From: JBELHO01 sp042091375 | GTDB taxonomy: Bacteria; Pseudomonadota; Gammaproteobacteria; Enterobacterales; Alteromonadaceae | Assembly (NCBI GenBank): GCA_042091375.1 | Contig: JBELHO010000019.1 | Span: forward strand, 1 to 54,082 | Length of the DNA stretch: 54,082 nt | Reading direction: 5' to 3' | Part shown: positions 43,301-51,951 of the stretch, in pieces | Position numbering within the stretch: position 1 is the first letter of the stretch | Layout: every line of letters begins with the position of its first letter | Notes under the pieces: generated by a model | The model's database searches: none | What the model was told of the DNA's origin: nothing | What the model saw: only the letters and a program-made list of their open reading frames with translations | Position numbers and translations under genes: made by a program

Positions 43301-44704
43301 ATGGCGATGTTGTTGCGATGGTGCTTACTGATAAGTTTACTTACAGGCTTAACGTCAAGCTCAGTTACATTGCCTAGTCAGCTAAATTATTTAATCGATA
43401 CACAGCAAATAACCCCGCAACAATTAGCTCACGCTAAGTTATTACAGTTACCCGGCTATTTTCACTATCAACGCAGTCAACAGCCAGTGGGCTCTGCAGC
43501 TTGGCTCAAAGCAAGTCAACTATTAGCGATAAATAATGGTGCGATTGCCTTTGAATTAGCGCTTAACTATCAACAAGCTGAACAGTTCAACCGGGCTATT
43601 TTTTGGTCTCAGCAAGCCAGCAAACTAAAGCAGCCTGAGGCGCCTATACTGTTAGCTAAAATCTATATTGAACAACAACGCTATCAACCGGCTTTAGAGG
43701 TTTTAGCGCCGCTAGTCAATTCAGAACAATGGGCTCTGATACAATCGGTAAAGATCATCATTGCTCTTGGTCAATTACCTAAATTAGCGCCATTGTTGTC
43801 ACGTTTGCGAGAATTTCCAGCAGGAAAAGCATTATTAGCTCAAATGAGCAAGTATGATATTTTGGCTAATAAAAAGGTTATCACCCTTACAGACAGTGCC
43901 CCAGAAAACATCAGCTCTTGTATTGCTGATCTGCAAATGTTTGCTACATCGATTGAAGATCTTGAATATTTGGACTCTTTGCTCAACCAATTTACTCGCC
44001 ACCCACTCGCCAGTTATTTGTGTTTTCCTGCAATTCGATATCTCAATATCAAAACGATAGATTGTTATCATCAACCACAACAAATGATCCGCTGTAATAA
44101 TGCCATGTGGTTAGCGCATGTTGATCAAGAGACTAGCAAATACCTTGGCTTGATGTTGCCTTCAGGAGGAGCCAATGTGAATGGCGGCATCATGTATCTT
44201 GATAACCGAGATACAGTAGACGTATTTGCCCATGAGGTTGCGCATTTATTAGGCTTTGTTGACGAATATCCCTTGCCGACAAATCACGCGAAATGTGCGC
44301 AGCGACAACAGCAGCCTTTTGCACACAACATAGTGGTGCTCGAACGACAATATCAAGGTGACAAGCAAGATGTCAGAGCTGAAATTTTAGCCCAAGTGCC
44401 ATGGCGAGCATTGATCGACGACGATACACCTATTATCACATTTGACGACGAAACTAACACATGGCATTTGGGTACCCCTAGCACATTTGCTGATCGTGTG
44501 GGATTGTTTCAAAGTCCAACCTGTCGAGGCAGATCATTCACAAACTGGCAACAGACGCGATCATTTTCTGCATTTAAACCGATCAAAGTACAAAGCCAAT
44601 TAAGGTATTTTGAATTGGATTTTCCTGAGGTATATCAGCAAATTTTAGCCGCTAATAAGAAGGGGTTTTTGATGCCAAGTGCGCAACAAACCCTAACAGA
44701 ATAA
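43301..44704 (+). CDS. Exported HExxH zincin-like protein of unknown function
   Basis: Protein of 467 aa with a signal-like N-terminus (WCLLISLLTGLTSS), a helical TPR/Sel1-like middle (about 85-180, with FNRAIFWSQQASKL and YQPALEVLAPLV) and a C-terminal half holding HEVAHLLGFVDEY, a complete HExxHxxGxxD zinc site followed by Glu-Tyr. The DEY ending recalls M64-type and other metzincin-like peptidases; homology to them is not shown. Cysteines (CI, CF, CY, CN, CA, C near the end) suggest disulfides in the periplasm. ATG 43301 is preferred over TTG 43295; no strong ribosome site. It is 24 bp after nlpI, so probably co-transcribed. I do not recognise a named family. Confidence 0.7.
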   Translation: MAMLLRWCLLISLLTGLTSSSVTLPSQLNYLIDTQQITPQQLAHAKLLQLPGYFHYQRSQQPVGSAAWLKASQLLAINNGAIAFELALNYQQAEQFNRAIFWSQQASKLKQPEAPILLAKIYIEQQRYQPALEVLAPLVNSEQWALIQSVKIIIALGQLPKLAPLLSRLREFPAGKALLAQMSKYDILANKKVITLTDSAPENISSCIADLQMFATSIEDLEYLDSLLNQFTRHPLASYLCFPAIRYLNIKTIDCYHQPQQMIRCNNAMWLAHVDQETSKYLGLMLPSGGANVNGGIMYLDNRDTVDVFAHEVAHLLGFVDEYPLPTNHAKCAQRQQQPFAHNIVVLERQYQGDKQDVRAEILAQVPWRALIDDDTPIITFDDETNTWHLGTPSTFADRVGLFQSPTCRGRSFTNWQQTRSFSAFKPIKVQSQLRYFELDFPEVYQQILAANKKGFLMPSAQQTLTE

Positions 44705-44749
44705 CTAAGTTATGACGTTGGCAAACACCCCACTATAACTGTTCTGATG

Positions 44750-44778
44750 TTACTTCAGTTTGTTTTTTAGGGTATAAT
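44750..44778 (+). promoter_or_regulatory. Probable promoter of the csdA-csdE gene
   Basis: -35 TTACTT (44750-44755), 17-bp spacer, perfect -10 TATAAT (44773-44778), 38 bp before the start codon. Confidence 0.6.
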
Positions 44779-44815
44779 TATTGGCATTAATTTATCTTCA
44801 CAAAACTGATCTTAT

Positions 44816-46495
44816 ATGTCCACTTTCGATGTGCAATTATTTCGTCGGCAATTTCCATTGTTATCATCGCAGGTCAATAACAAACCTTTGGTTTATTTTG
44901 ATAACGGGGCAACCACGCAAAAACCGAAAAGCGTTATTGCCGCGACTTCTGAATATTATCAACGCAAGAATGCTAACGTGCATCGGGCATCGCATGCATT
45001 AAGCAAAGTCACTACCACTGAATTTGAACAATGTCGTGAGCGAGTAAAGCAATTGATTAATGCTGATAACACCGCTGAAATCATTTGGACGAAAGGCAGT
45101 ACTGAAGCGATTAATTTAGTCGCTCAGTCATGGGGGCAGCATAACTTAAGCGCTGGCGATGACATTGTCTTAAGTCATGCGGAGCATCACGCCAATATTG
45201 TGCCTTGGCAACTATTAGCTGAACAAGTTGGCGCATCAATTAAAGTGATAGCATTGGATGCAACTGGTGTGCTTGATGAAATGAGTATTGAGTCAACTAT
45301 TACTGCTACTACTAAGCTAGTTTGTATAAGTCATGCCTCTAATGTCATAGGCAAAATAAATCCGATAGAAAAAGTTATCGCCAAAGCCCGTTCGGTTGGA
45401 GCGCTAACTTTAATTGATGGGGCGCAAGTGATCGCCAATAAAAAAGTTGATGTGCAAGCACTTGATTGTGACTTTTATGTTTTTTCTGCACATAAAATGT
45501 ATGGTCCGACAGGTCTTGGCGTTCTCTACGGAAAAAAATCAATACTGCAAGATATGAAGCCATATCAAGCGGGCGGAGAGATGATCAACAAAGTGAGTTT
45601 TGCTGGCACTACTTTCGGCGAATTACCTTTTAAATTTGAAGCAGGTACCCCAAATATTGCTGGGGTTGTTGCTTTTGCCAGAGCACTTGAGCTCATTGAA
45701 AACTTTCAGTTGACTGATCAAAATAGTTATAAGCAGCAGCTAATCGATTACGGTTATCAGCAATTATCGACAATTGCTGGGATCAAATTCTTAGTCGATG
45801 GCAAACCAGATCTAGCGATATTTTCATTTAACCTTAGCGAACATCACCATAGTGATATTGCTAGTGATTTAGACAACAACGGCATCGCAGTGCGCAGCGG
45901 TCATCACTGTGCCATGCCATTATTTGATTATTTAGGTATTGATGGCTGCGTAAGGTTATCTTTAGCGTTGTATAATACAAGGCAAGAAATCGACACTGTG
46001 ATCACTTGTTTGAAAAAATTACTCAATGATCAAGATCACAAAACTGCGCCAGCAGCGAGCAATCATCAACAGGCAATAAACTGCGATAATATTTTGCACC
46101 GATTTAGTCGCATGCGGTCATGGCAAGATAAACACCGTGAACTGATGTTACTCGGGAAACACTTGCCTAAAATGGCTAAAGCAAAGCGCAACAGTCAAAC
46201 ACTAGTGCAAGGCTGTGAAAGTGATGCTTGGCTAGAAGTCACTTTAACAGAGAATAGTAAAGTCAGTATAACGGCTGATAGTGACGCCAAGATTATTCGC
46301 GGTTTATTAGTGATTGTCGTCGCTGCGTTTGATGATAAAACCATAGCAGAAATCTTTACTGTTGATATTCAGCACTATTTTAGTCAATTGGGATTGGAGC
46401 AGCATTTGTCACCTTCGCGAAACAATGGCTTATTAGCGATTGTCAGCAAGATCATCAACGCGGCCAAAGACATCAATTGTACTGCTAGCCGCTAG
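44816..46495 (+). CDS. CsdA-CsdE fusion: cysteine desulfurase with its own sulfur acceptor
   Basis: Protein of 559 aa joining two enzymes. Residues 1 to about 405 are a SufS/CsdA-type PLP cysteine desulfurase: FDNGATTQKP, the PLP lysine in FSAHKMYGPTG (Lys227) and the persulfide cysteine in RSGHHCAMP (Cys365). After a linker (about 406-420), residues about 421-559 are a SufE/CsdE domain with FSRMRSWQDKHRELMLLGK and the acceptor cysteine in VQGCESDAW (Cys467). In E. coli csdA and csdE are adjacent separate genes. Sulfur would pass from Cys365 to Cys467, then to tcdA-linked or other acceptors. tcdA (csdL) converges 6 bp away. No frameshift is seen at the junction. Confidence 0.92.
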   Translation: MSTFDVQLFRRQFPLLSSQVNNKPLVYFDNGATTQKPKSVIAATSEYYQRKNANVHRASHALSKVTTTEFEQCRERVKQLINADNTAEIIWTKGSTEAINLVAQSWGQHNLSAGDDIVLSHAEHHANIVPWQLLAEQVGASIKVIALDATGVLDEMSIESTITATTKLVCISHASNVIGKINPIEKVIAKARSVGALTLIDGAQVIANKKVDVQALDCDFYVFSAHKMYGPTGLGVLYGKKSILQDMKPYQAGGEMINKVSFAGTTFGELPFKFEAGTPNIAGVVAFARALELIENFQLTDQNSYKQQLIDYGYQQLSTIAGIKFLVDGKPDLAIFSFNLSEHHHSDIASDLDNNGIAVRSGHHCAMPLFDYLGIDGCVRLSLALYNTRQEIDTVITCLKKLLNDQDHKTAPAASNHQQAINCDNILHRFSRMRSWQDKHRELMLLGKHLPKMAKAKRNSQTLVQGCESDAWLEVTLTENSKVSITADSDAKIIRGLLVIVVAAFDDKTIAEIFTVDIQHYFSQLGLEQHLSPSRNNGLLAIVSKIINAAKDINCTASR

Positions 46496-46501
46496 CGGTA
46501 T

Positions 46502-47290
46502 TTATTGTACTAGCTTACTGATCACTTTACTCACTGCGAAAAATGCAAAGCTTGCAGTGACATGGGTTACAGCGCCAAAACCTTGATTGCAATCCAAGCG
46601 CATTGCGCCATTTTGGACTTTTTTACTATGACAGACATTGCCTTGATCATCTGGGTAGACTAATTGCTCAGTAGAAAATACGGCATCAATACCAAACTTG
46701 CGTTTGCTCGATTTTTTTTGGTCGGCACCAGGAAAACGATGGTGGCGACGCAATTGGTTTTTGACTTTGGCCAACAAAGGATCTTGATGGGTTTGGCTTA
46801 AATCTGTGATTGCAATTTTGCTTGGATCCGACTGTCCACCTGCGCCGCCGATAGTAATTATAGGCAGTTTTATGCGTTTGCAATAGGCGAGGATAGCGGT
46901 TTTAATAGCCACTGAATCAATGGCGTCAATGACATAATCTAATTCAGCGGTGATAAGGTCAGTTAAATTATCTGCGGTGACAAAATCTTCAATGCAGTTA
47001 ATCTGACACTGTGGATTAATAAGGCGAATGCGCTCAGCCATGACTTCAACTTTGGGCATGCCTACGGTGTCTGTTAATGCATGTAATTGACGGTTAATAT
47101 TGGTTGTACAAATATCATCTAAATCAATTAAGGTAATATTGCCAATACCCGATCTAGCTAGCGCTTCAGCAGCCCAAGAGCCGACACCGCCAATGCCAAT
47201 AACACAGACATGAGCGTTGTTGATATTTCGTGCACCTTGCTCACCGTATAAACGAGCAATCCCCCCAAATCTTAGTTGCTGATCAGACAT
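46502..47290 (-). CDS. tcdA: tRNA threonylcarbamoyladenosine dehydratase
   Basis: E1-like ATP-dependent enzyme (CsdL/TcdA, 262 aa) that cyclises t6A37 to ct6A37 in tRNAs. ATP-binding loop GIGGVGSWAAEALARSG, IDLDDICTTNINRQ and VIDAIDSVAIKTAI are diagnostic. The C-terminus (VTASFAFFAVSKVISKLV) is hydrophobic as in other TcdA proteins. TcdA needs the CsdA-CsdE sulfur relay in E. coli, and here it faces the fused CsdA-CsdE gene tail to tail. Start ATG 47290. Confidence 0.95.
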   Translation of the reverse strand: MSDQQLRFGGIARLYGEQGARNINNAHVCVIGIGGVGSWAAEALARSGIGNITLIDLDDICTTNINRQLHALTDTVGMPKVEVMAERIRLINPQCQINCIEDFVTADNLTDLITAELDYVIDAIDSVAIKTAILAYCKRIKLPIITIGGAGGQSDPSKIAITDLSQTHQDPLLAKVKNQLRRHHRFPGADQKKSSKRKFGIDAVFSTEQLVYPDDQGNVCHSKKVQNGAMRLDCNQGFGAVTHVTASFAFFAVSKVISKLVQ

Positions 47291-47459
47291 ATTTTATTAG
47301 CGCTGTGGTAAATTTGCATATTATACCTATGCTGGGCTGAAATGCATCGGTAATTGATGCTAATTACAATTACTTACACTCAACTGAGCAGTACTTTGTT
47401 TGCGCCGAAGACTAAACAGCAGTCAAGAGTATAGTTAAATCACTGTGATAGTTTAGGTA

Positions 47460-47484
47460 ATAAAAAAGGCAGCTAATGCTGCCT
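47460..47484 (-). terminator. gltA intrinsic terminator
   Basis: Read on the minus strand: GGCAGC, loop ATTA, GCTGCC, then a run of six T. It lies about 30 bp after the gltA stop. Confidence 0.88.
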
Positions 47485-47514
47485 TGTTGAAAGTTTGCGA
47501 TTTTTACTCTTCGC

Positions 47515-48795
47515 TTACTTAAGTGGTACGTATTTTCGATCAATTTCACCGATATAATTTTGCCGAGGACGACCAATTTTTTGGCCAGGTTGTCCCAGCA
47601 TTTCGTCCCAATGAGCAATCCAGCCAACTGTGCGAGACATAGCAAAAATAACAGTAAACATATTGGTTGGAATACCTATTGCTTTTAAGATAATACCCGA
47701 GTAAAAATCTACATTTGGATAAAGTTTTTTCTCAATAAAATAGCTGTCTTCGAGGGCAACTTTTTCAAGCGCCATCGCCACATCTAACAATGGATCTTCA
47801 ATGCCTAATTCGGTCAACACTTCATGACAGGTTTCACGCATTACCGTGGCTCTAGGATCAAAGTTTTTGTACACGCGATGACCGAAGCCCATTAATCTGA
47901 ACGGGTCATTTTTATCTTTTGCTTTAGCAACAAATTCATCGACGCGATCTAGGCTACCAATTTCTTCGAGCATGGTAAGACAGGCTTCATTAGCTCCGCC
48001 GTGAGCAGGTCCCCACAGTGAGGCAACACCTGCGGCAATACAGGCATATGGATTTGCACCTGAAGAGCCAGCCAAACGAACTGTTGAAGTTGAAGCATTT
48101 TGCTCGTGATCAGCGTGTAATGTGAATATTTTATCCATTGCTCGGGCAATGGTTGGACTGACATGGTACTCTTCTGCTGGCACTGAAAACATCATGTGTA
48201 AAAAGTTTGCTGCGTAGCTTAAGTCGTTGCGAGGATATACAAAAGGTTGACCAATACTGTATTTGTAAGCCATAGCCGCAATAGTAGGCATTTTTGCTAT
48301 CAACCGATGAGCACTGCGCATGCGTTGATCTGGCGCGTGAATATCAAGATCACTGTGATAAAATGAAGAAAGTGCGCCAACCACCGCACAAAGCATTGCC
48401 ATTGGATGTGCATCAGGTAAAAAACCTTGAAAAAATTGTACTAATTTTTCATGCACCATAGTGTGATTAGTAATAGTCGATTCAAATTCAGCGTACTGTT
48501 CTTTGCTAGGAGCCTCACCGTTGAGTAAGATATAACAGACTTCAAGATAGTCAGCTTGGTTGGCAAGCTTGTCTATTGCATAGCCTCTGTGTTGCAAGAT
48601 GCCTTTGCCACCGTCAATAAAAGTAATTGCTGATTCACAAGAAGCGGTTGCTAAAAATCCGGGATCATAAGTAAAGTAACCTGCGCTACCTAAGGTTCTA
48701 ATGTCTATTACATCGTTGCCAGCACTGCCTTTGAGAATCGGTAGGTCTGCTATTAATTTTCCGTCGATACTAAGAGAGGCTTTAGATTCAGCCAT
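47515..48795 (-). CDS. gltA: Citrate synthase (type II)
   Basis: First TCA-cycle enzyme, condensing acetyl-CoA and oxaloacetate; 426 aa, the length of the hexameric NADH-sensitive gammaproteobacterial type. Catalytic His residues are in WGPAHGGANEA and GFGHRVYKNFDPRA, and the catalytic Asp in NVDFYSG. FFQGFLPDAHPMAML and AADHEQNAST-like segments are also conserved (here HADHEQNASTSTVRLAGS). Start ATG 48795 with AGAGGAT upstream. Divergent from the sdh operon, sharing a 416-bp control region. Confidence 0.98.
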   Translation of the reverse strand: MAESKASLSIDGKLIADLPILKGSAGNDVIDIRTLGSAGYFTYDPGFLATASCESAITFIDGGKGILQHRGYAIDKLANQADYLEVCYILLNGEAPSKEQYAEFESTITNHTMVHEKLVQFFQGFLPDAHPMAMLCAVVGALSSFYHSDLDIHAPDQRMRSAHRLIAKMPTIAAMAYKYSIGQPFVYPRNDLSYAANFLHMMFSVPAEEYHVSPTIARAMDKIFTLHADHEQNASTSTVRLAGSSGANPYACIAAGVASLWGPAHGGANEACLTMLEEIGSLDRVDEFVAKAKDKNDPFRLMGFGHRVYKNFDPRATVMRETCHEVLTELGIEDPLLDVAMALEKVALEDSYFIEKKLYPNVDFYSGIILKAIGIPTNMFTVIFAMSRTVGWIAHWDEMLGQPGQKIGRPRQNYIGEIDRKYVPLK

Positions 48796-48899
48796 AGGGT
48801 TTATCCTCTATAAATTCTTATGAAATTAATTATTTTTCATCCCATGAAAAATTAATCAGTTTTCATGAATATAAAACTATTGCATATTCTACTGCAAAT

Positions 48900-48916
48900 A
48901 CCCCCCCAAAAGTCAA
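48900..48916 (-). promoter_or_regulatory. G7 motif in the gltA leader/promoter
   Basis: Read on the minus strand: TTGACTTTTGGGGGGGT. It differs from the copy facing sdh at two positions only. TTGACT could also be a -35 for a TAGAAT 19 bp downstream. Confidence 0.5.
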
Positions 48917-49041
48917 TTCAATTGTGCTAACCACTAAAATAAAAATACTGCTTTGTTGTGCAAGGTTTGGATGAATAAAAAATATAGTTCAAAAAATAGC
49001 CGCAAGCCTTTAAAATAGCGACAAAAATATCACATATGAAA

Positions 49042-49070
49042 TTGTAATTAAAAGTAATCAATTATATAAT
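49042..49070 (+). promoter_or_regulatory. Sigma70 promoter of the sdh operon
   Basis: -35 TTGTAA (49042-49047), 17-bp spacer, perfect -10 TATAAT (49065-49070); leader of about 135 nt before the remnant sdhC start. Confidence 0.7.
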
Positions 49071-49125
49071 CGGAAGTGGTCTTTAGTTTGTTCGAATGCT
49101 ATTTATTTATGTTCAGACAATAATT

Positions 49126-49142
49126 TTGATCTTTGGGGGGGT
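49126..49142 (+). promoter_or_regulatory. G7 motif in the sdh leader
   Basis: TTGATCTTTGGGGGGGT lies downstream of the sdh promoter, so it would be transcribed. Partner of the inverted copy facing gltA. Confidence 0.5.
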
Positions 49143-49211
49143 TGCTCGTTTAATGGTAAATGTAGCAACAAAAAAAAGTTGAAGGCTCATTGTGAGCTCT
49201 GAGGCGATATT

Positions 49212-49337
49212 GTGAAAAAACAACGTCCTGTAAATATTGAATATACAACAGTTTTAACTACTATTTTACAATTTTTCTTTGCTATGACATTACTGACTTA
49301 TTTAGTAATGGGCTTTTTAACAGTTTGGGGTGTTTAA
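49212..49337 (+). pseudogene. sdhC-sdhD remnant: in-frame fusion of SdhC start to SdhD end
   Basis: A 41-codon ORF starts with GTG at 49212 behind GAGGCG and stops with TAA directly before the sdhA ATG. Its first ten residues, VKKQRPVNIE, are the conserved start of SdhC (VKKQRPVNLD in E. coli). Its end, a hydrophobic helix closing in GFLTVWGV, is the end of SdhD (GFVVVWGV in E. coli). Everything between is missing: five of the six anchor helices, the heme ligands (SdhC His84, SdhD His71 in E. coli numbering) and the quinone-site residues. About 200 codons are absent and the join keeps frame. No N run marks the junction. A peptide could be made, but it cannot anchor a normal complex II. Real deletion or assembly deletion are both possible. 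Confidence 0.85.
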
Positions 49338-51107
49338 ATGAGCGTTTCTATTCGCGAATTCGACGCCATTGTCATTGGTGCAGGTGGTGCCGGCATGCGT
49401 GCCGCATTAGCAATTTCAGAATCTGGCCAATCGTGTGCGTTAATTTCTAAAGTATTTCCTACCCGTTCTCATACGGTTTCTGCTCAAGGTGGTATTACCG
49501 TTGCTCTGGGTAATGCTCATGAGGATCACTGGGAGCAACACATGTACGATACCGTCAAAGGATCCGACTATATTGGCGATCAAGACGCTATTGAGTACAT
49601 GTGTAAAACGGGACCTGAATCGATTATAGAACTTGAGAATATGGGATTGCCTTTTTCTCGTTTTGATAACGGTAAAGTTTATCAGCGTCCTTTTGGTGGT
49701 CAATCAAAAAACTTTGGCGGTGAACAAGCGGCTCGCACAGCGGCAGCTGCCGATCGTACTGGCCATGCCTTGTTGCATTGTCTTTATCAACAAAATGTAA
49801 AAAATAAAACCAATGTCTATTCGGAATGGTACGCTTTAGATCTGGTTAAGAACAGTGCTGGCGCCATTGTTGGTTCGACAGCTATCTGTATCGAAACAGG
49901 TGAAATTGTTTACTTTAAAGCACGTGCAACCGTGTTGGCAACAGGTGGTGCTGGCCGCATATATGCGTCAACGACCAACGCTCATATTAATACCGGTGAC
50001 GGTGTTGGTATGTCATTGCGAGCCGGTATTCAGATGCAAGATATGGAGATGTGGCAATTCCATCCAACCGGTATTGCTGGCGCTGGTACATTAGTAACAG
50101 AAGGGTGTCGTGGTGAAGGTGGTTACTTGCTCAATAAAGACGGTGAGCGCTTCATGGAAAGGTATGCACCTAATGCCAAAGACCTCGCCGGACGAGATGT
50201 TGTCGCTCGTTCAATGATGACGGAAATTCGCGAGGGACGTGGCTGTGATGGTCCTTGGGGGCCTCATATTAAACTCAAGCTTGACCACTTAGGTCGTGAA
50301 ACCTTAGATAAACAGTTACCCGGTGTTTGTGATTTATCTAAAACTTTTGCCCATGTTGATCCCGCTGTGGAACCCATTCCAGTGATCCCAACCTGTCATT
50401 ACCAGATGGGTGGCGTACCTTGTAATGTCAATGGTCAAGCCATACATTACAATCCTGAAACCGGTCAAGACACTATTGTTGAAGGTTTATTTGCGGTTGG
50501 TGAAATTGCCAACGTGTCTGTGCATGGAGCTAACCGACTGGGTGGTAATTCACTACTTGATTTAGTTGTATTTGGTCGCGCTGCAGGTCAGTTCTTAGGT
50601 GAATATTTGGCTGATACTGAATTTGGTACCGAGGCTTCTGCGTCTGATCTAGAGGCGTCTTTAGCGCGTACTAACCGTTGGGAATCATCGCAAGGTGGAG
50701 AAGACCCAGTGCAAATTCGCAAGGATTTGCAACAGTGTATGCAACTCAATTTTTCAGTATTTCGCGAAGGTGAAGCGATGGCTGAGGGCATGAAAGAGTT
50801 AACCGAAATCAGAGAGCGCTTAAAAACTGCACGTTTAGACGATAAATCAAGCGAATTCAATACCCAACGCATTGAATGTTTAGAGCTGGATAACTTAATG
50901 GAAACCGCTTTTTGTACCGCAAAATCTGCGAACTTTCGCACCGAATCTCGTGGCGCTCACGCACGACAAGATTTCACCGAACGCGATGATAGCAATTGGT
51001 TATGTCACACTGTGTATACTCATGAGACAGAGCATATGTCGAAACGTGATGTTAATATGAAACCTGTACATCGCGAAGCTTTCCCACCTAAAGCTCGCGT
51101 TTACTAA
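49338..51107 (+). CDS. sdhA: Succinate dehydrogenase flavoprotein subunit
   Basis: Catalytic subunit of complex II, 589 aa (E. coli 588). FAD-binding GAGGAGMRAAL near the N-terminus, the covalent-FAD histidine in TRSHTVSAQGG, the active-site HPTG and GCRGEGGYLLN segments, and RLGGNSLLDLVVFG are intact. Oxidises succinate and passes electrons to SdhB. It looks fully functional, which makes the missing membrane anchors just upstream remarkable. Start ATG 49338 touches the remnant's stop codon. Confidence 0.98.
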   Translation: MSVSIREFDAIVIGAGGAGMRAALAISESGQSCALISKVFPTRSHTVSAQGGITVALGNAHEDHWEQHMYDTVKGSDYIGDQDAIEYMCKTGPESIIELENMGLPFSRFDNGKVYQRPFGGQSKNFGGEQAARTAAAADRTGHALLHCLYQQNVKNKTNVYSEWYALDLVKNSAGAIVGSTAICIETGEIVYFKARATVLATGGAGRIYASTTNAHINTGDGVGMSLRAGIQMQDMEMWQFHPTGIAGAGTLVTEGCRGEGGYLLNKDGERFMERYAPNAKDLAGRDVVARSMMTEIREGRGCDGPWGPHIKLKLDHLGRETLDKQLPGVCDLSKTFAHVDPAVEPIPVIPTCHYQMGGVPCNVNGQAIHYNPETGQDTIVEGLFAVGEIANVSVHGANRLGGNSLLDLVVFGRAAGQFLGEYLADTEFGTEASASDLEASLARTNRWESSQGGEDPVQIRKDLQQCMQLNFSVFREGEAMAEGMKELTEIRERLKTARLDDKSSEFNTQRIECLELDNLMETAFCTAKSANFRTESRGAHARQDFTERDDSNWLCHTVYTHETEHMSKRDVNMKPVHREAFPPKARVY

Positions 51108-51117
51108 GGATATTATT

Positions 51118-51843
51118 GTGGAACAAAATACGACTGTACAATCATTTTCAATATACCGTTATAATGCTGATGTAGATGATAAGCCTTATATGCAGGATTA
51201 TGAGTTAGAGATAGCTCAAGGTTCCGATATGATGGTGTTAGATGCGCTTATTTTATTGAAAGAACAGGATCCCTCTTTATCTTTTCGACGCTCTTGTCGA
51301 GAAGGCGTCTGTGGTAGTGACGGGGTCAATATGAATGGTAAAAATGGCCTTGCTTGCATTACGCCATTATCAGAATTGAAGTCGAAAAAAATTACTTTAC
51401 GACCACTGCCAGGCTTACCTGTGGTGCGCGATTTAATTATCGACATGACTCAATTTTACAACCAATACGAAAAAATTAAACCATTCTTAATTAATGATGG
51501 TACGCAAGCACCGGAACGCGAACATTTGCAAATGCCTGAAGAGCGCGAAAAGCTCGATGGATTATACGAATGTATTTTGTGTGCCTGTTGCTCAACTTCT
51601 TGTCCTTCTTTTTGGTGGAATCCCGATAAATTTATCGGCCCAGCAGGCTTATTACACGCCTATCGCTTTTTAATCGATAGCAGAGATACGGCCACAGAAG
51701 AACGTTTAGATGATTTACAAGATGCCTACAGCGTATTTCGCTGTCACGGTATTATGAATTGTGTTGATGTTTGTCCAAAGGGATTAAACCCAACCAAAGC
51801 AATCGGTCACATCAAGTCAATGTTACTGAGTCGATCGGTGTAG
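51118..51843 (+). CDS. sdhB: Succinate dehydrogenase iron-sulfur subunit
   Basis: Fe-S subunit of 241 aa. The [2Fe-2S] motif is CREGVCGSDGVNMNGKNGLAC; the [4Fe-4S] and [3Fe-4S] ligands are in CILCACCSTSCP and CHGIMNCVDVCPKGLNP. The quinone-site SFWWNPDKFIGPAGL (tryptophan) and the His in CHGIMNC are kept, so the protein still looks adapted to a membrane quinone partner. Start GTG at 51118, 10 bp after sdhA. Confidence 0.97.
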   Translation: MEQNTTVQSFSIYRYNADVDDKPYMQDYELEIAQGSDMMVLDALILLKEQDPSLSFRRSCREGVCGSDGVNMNGKNGLACITPLSELKSKKITLRPLPGLPVVRDLIIDMTQFYNQYEKIKPFLINDGTQAPEREHLQMPEEREKLDGLYECILCACCSTSCPSFWWNPDKFIGPAGLLHAYRFLIDSRDTATEERLDDLQDAYSVFRCHGIMNCVDVCPKGLNPTKAIGHIKSMLLSRSV

Positions 51844-51860
51844 TTAGTGGTTTAGTAGAT

Positions 51861-51901
51861 TAATGCGCTAGTTTATGATTAGACAAATGACTAGCGCATT
51901 A
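51861..51901 (+). repeat. 12-bp inverted repeat between sdhB and sucA
   Basis: Arms TAATGCGCTAGT (51861-51872) and ACTAGCGCATTA (51890-51901) are perfect, with a 17-base loop. Possibly an mRNA processing or stabilising hairpin between sdh and suc; not a clear terminator. Confidence 0.75.
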
Positions 51902-51951
51902 TGTATACTAAGCCGATTTTTTATTGCTTTAGCCCCATCAAGGAACAGGCA

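Larger units (their letters stand above)
48796..49211. other. 416-bp divergent control region gltA / sdh
   Basis: No ORF. Contains the sdh promoter (49042-49070) and two inverted copies of a G7-containing 17-mer, one facing each gene (48900-48916 minus, 49126-49142 plus). Probably also holds sites for respiratory regulators such as ArcA, which I cannot pin down. Confidence 0.75.
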
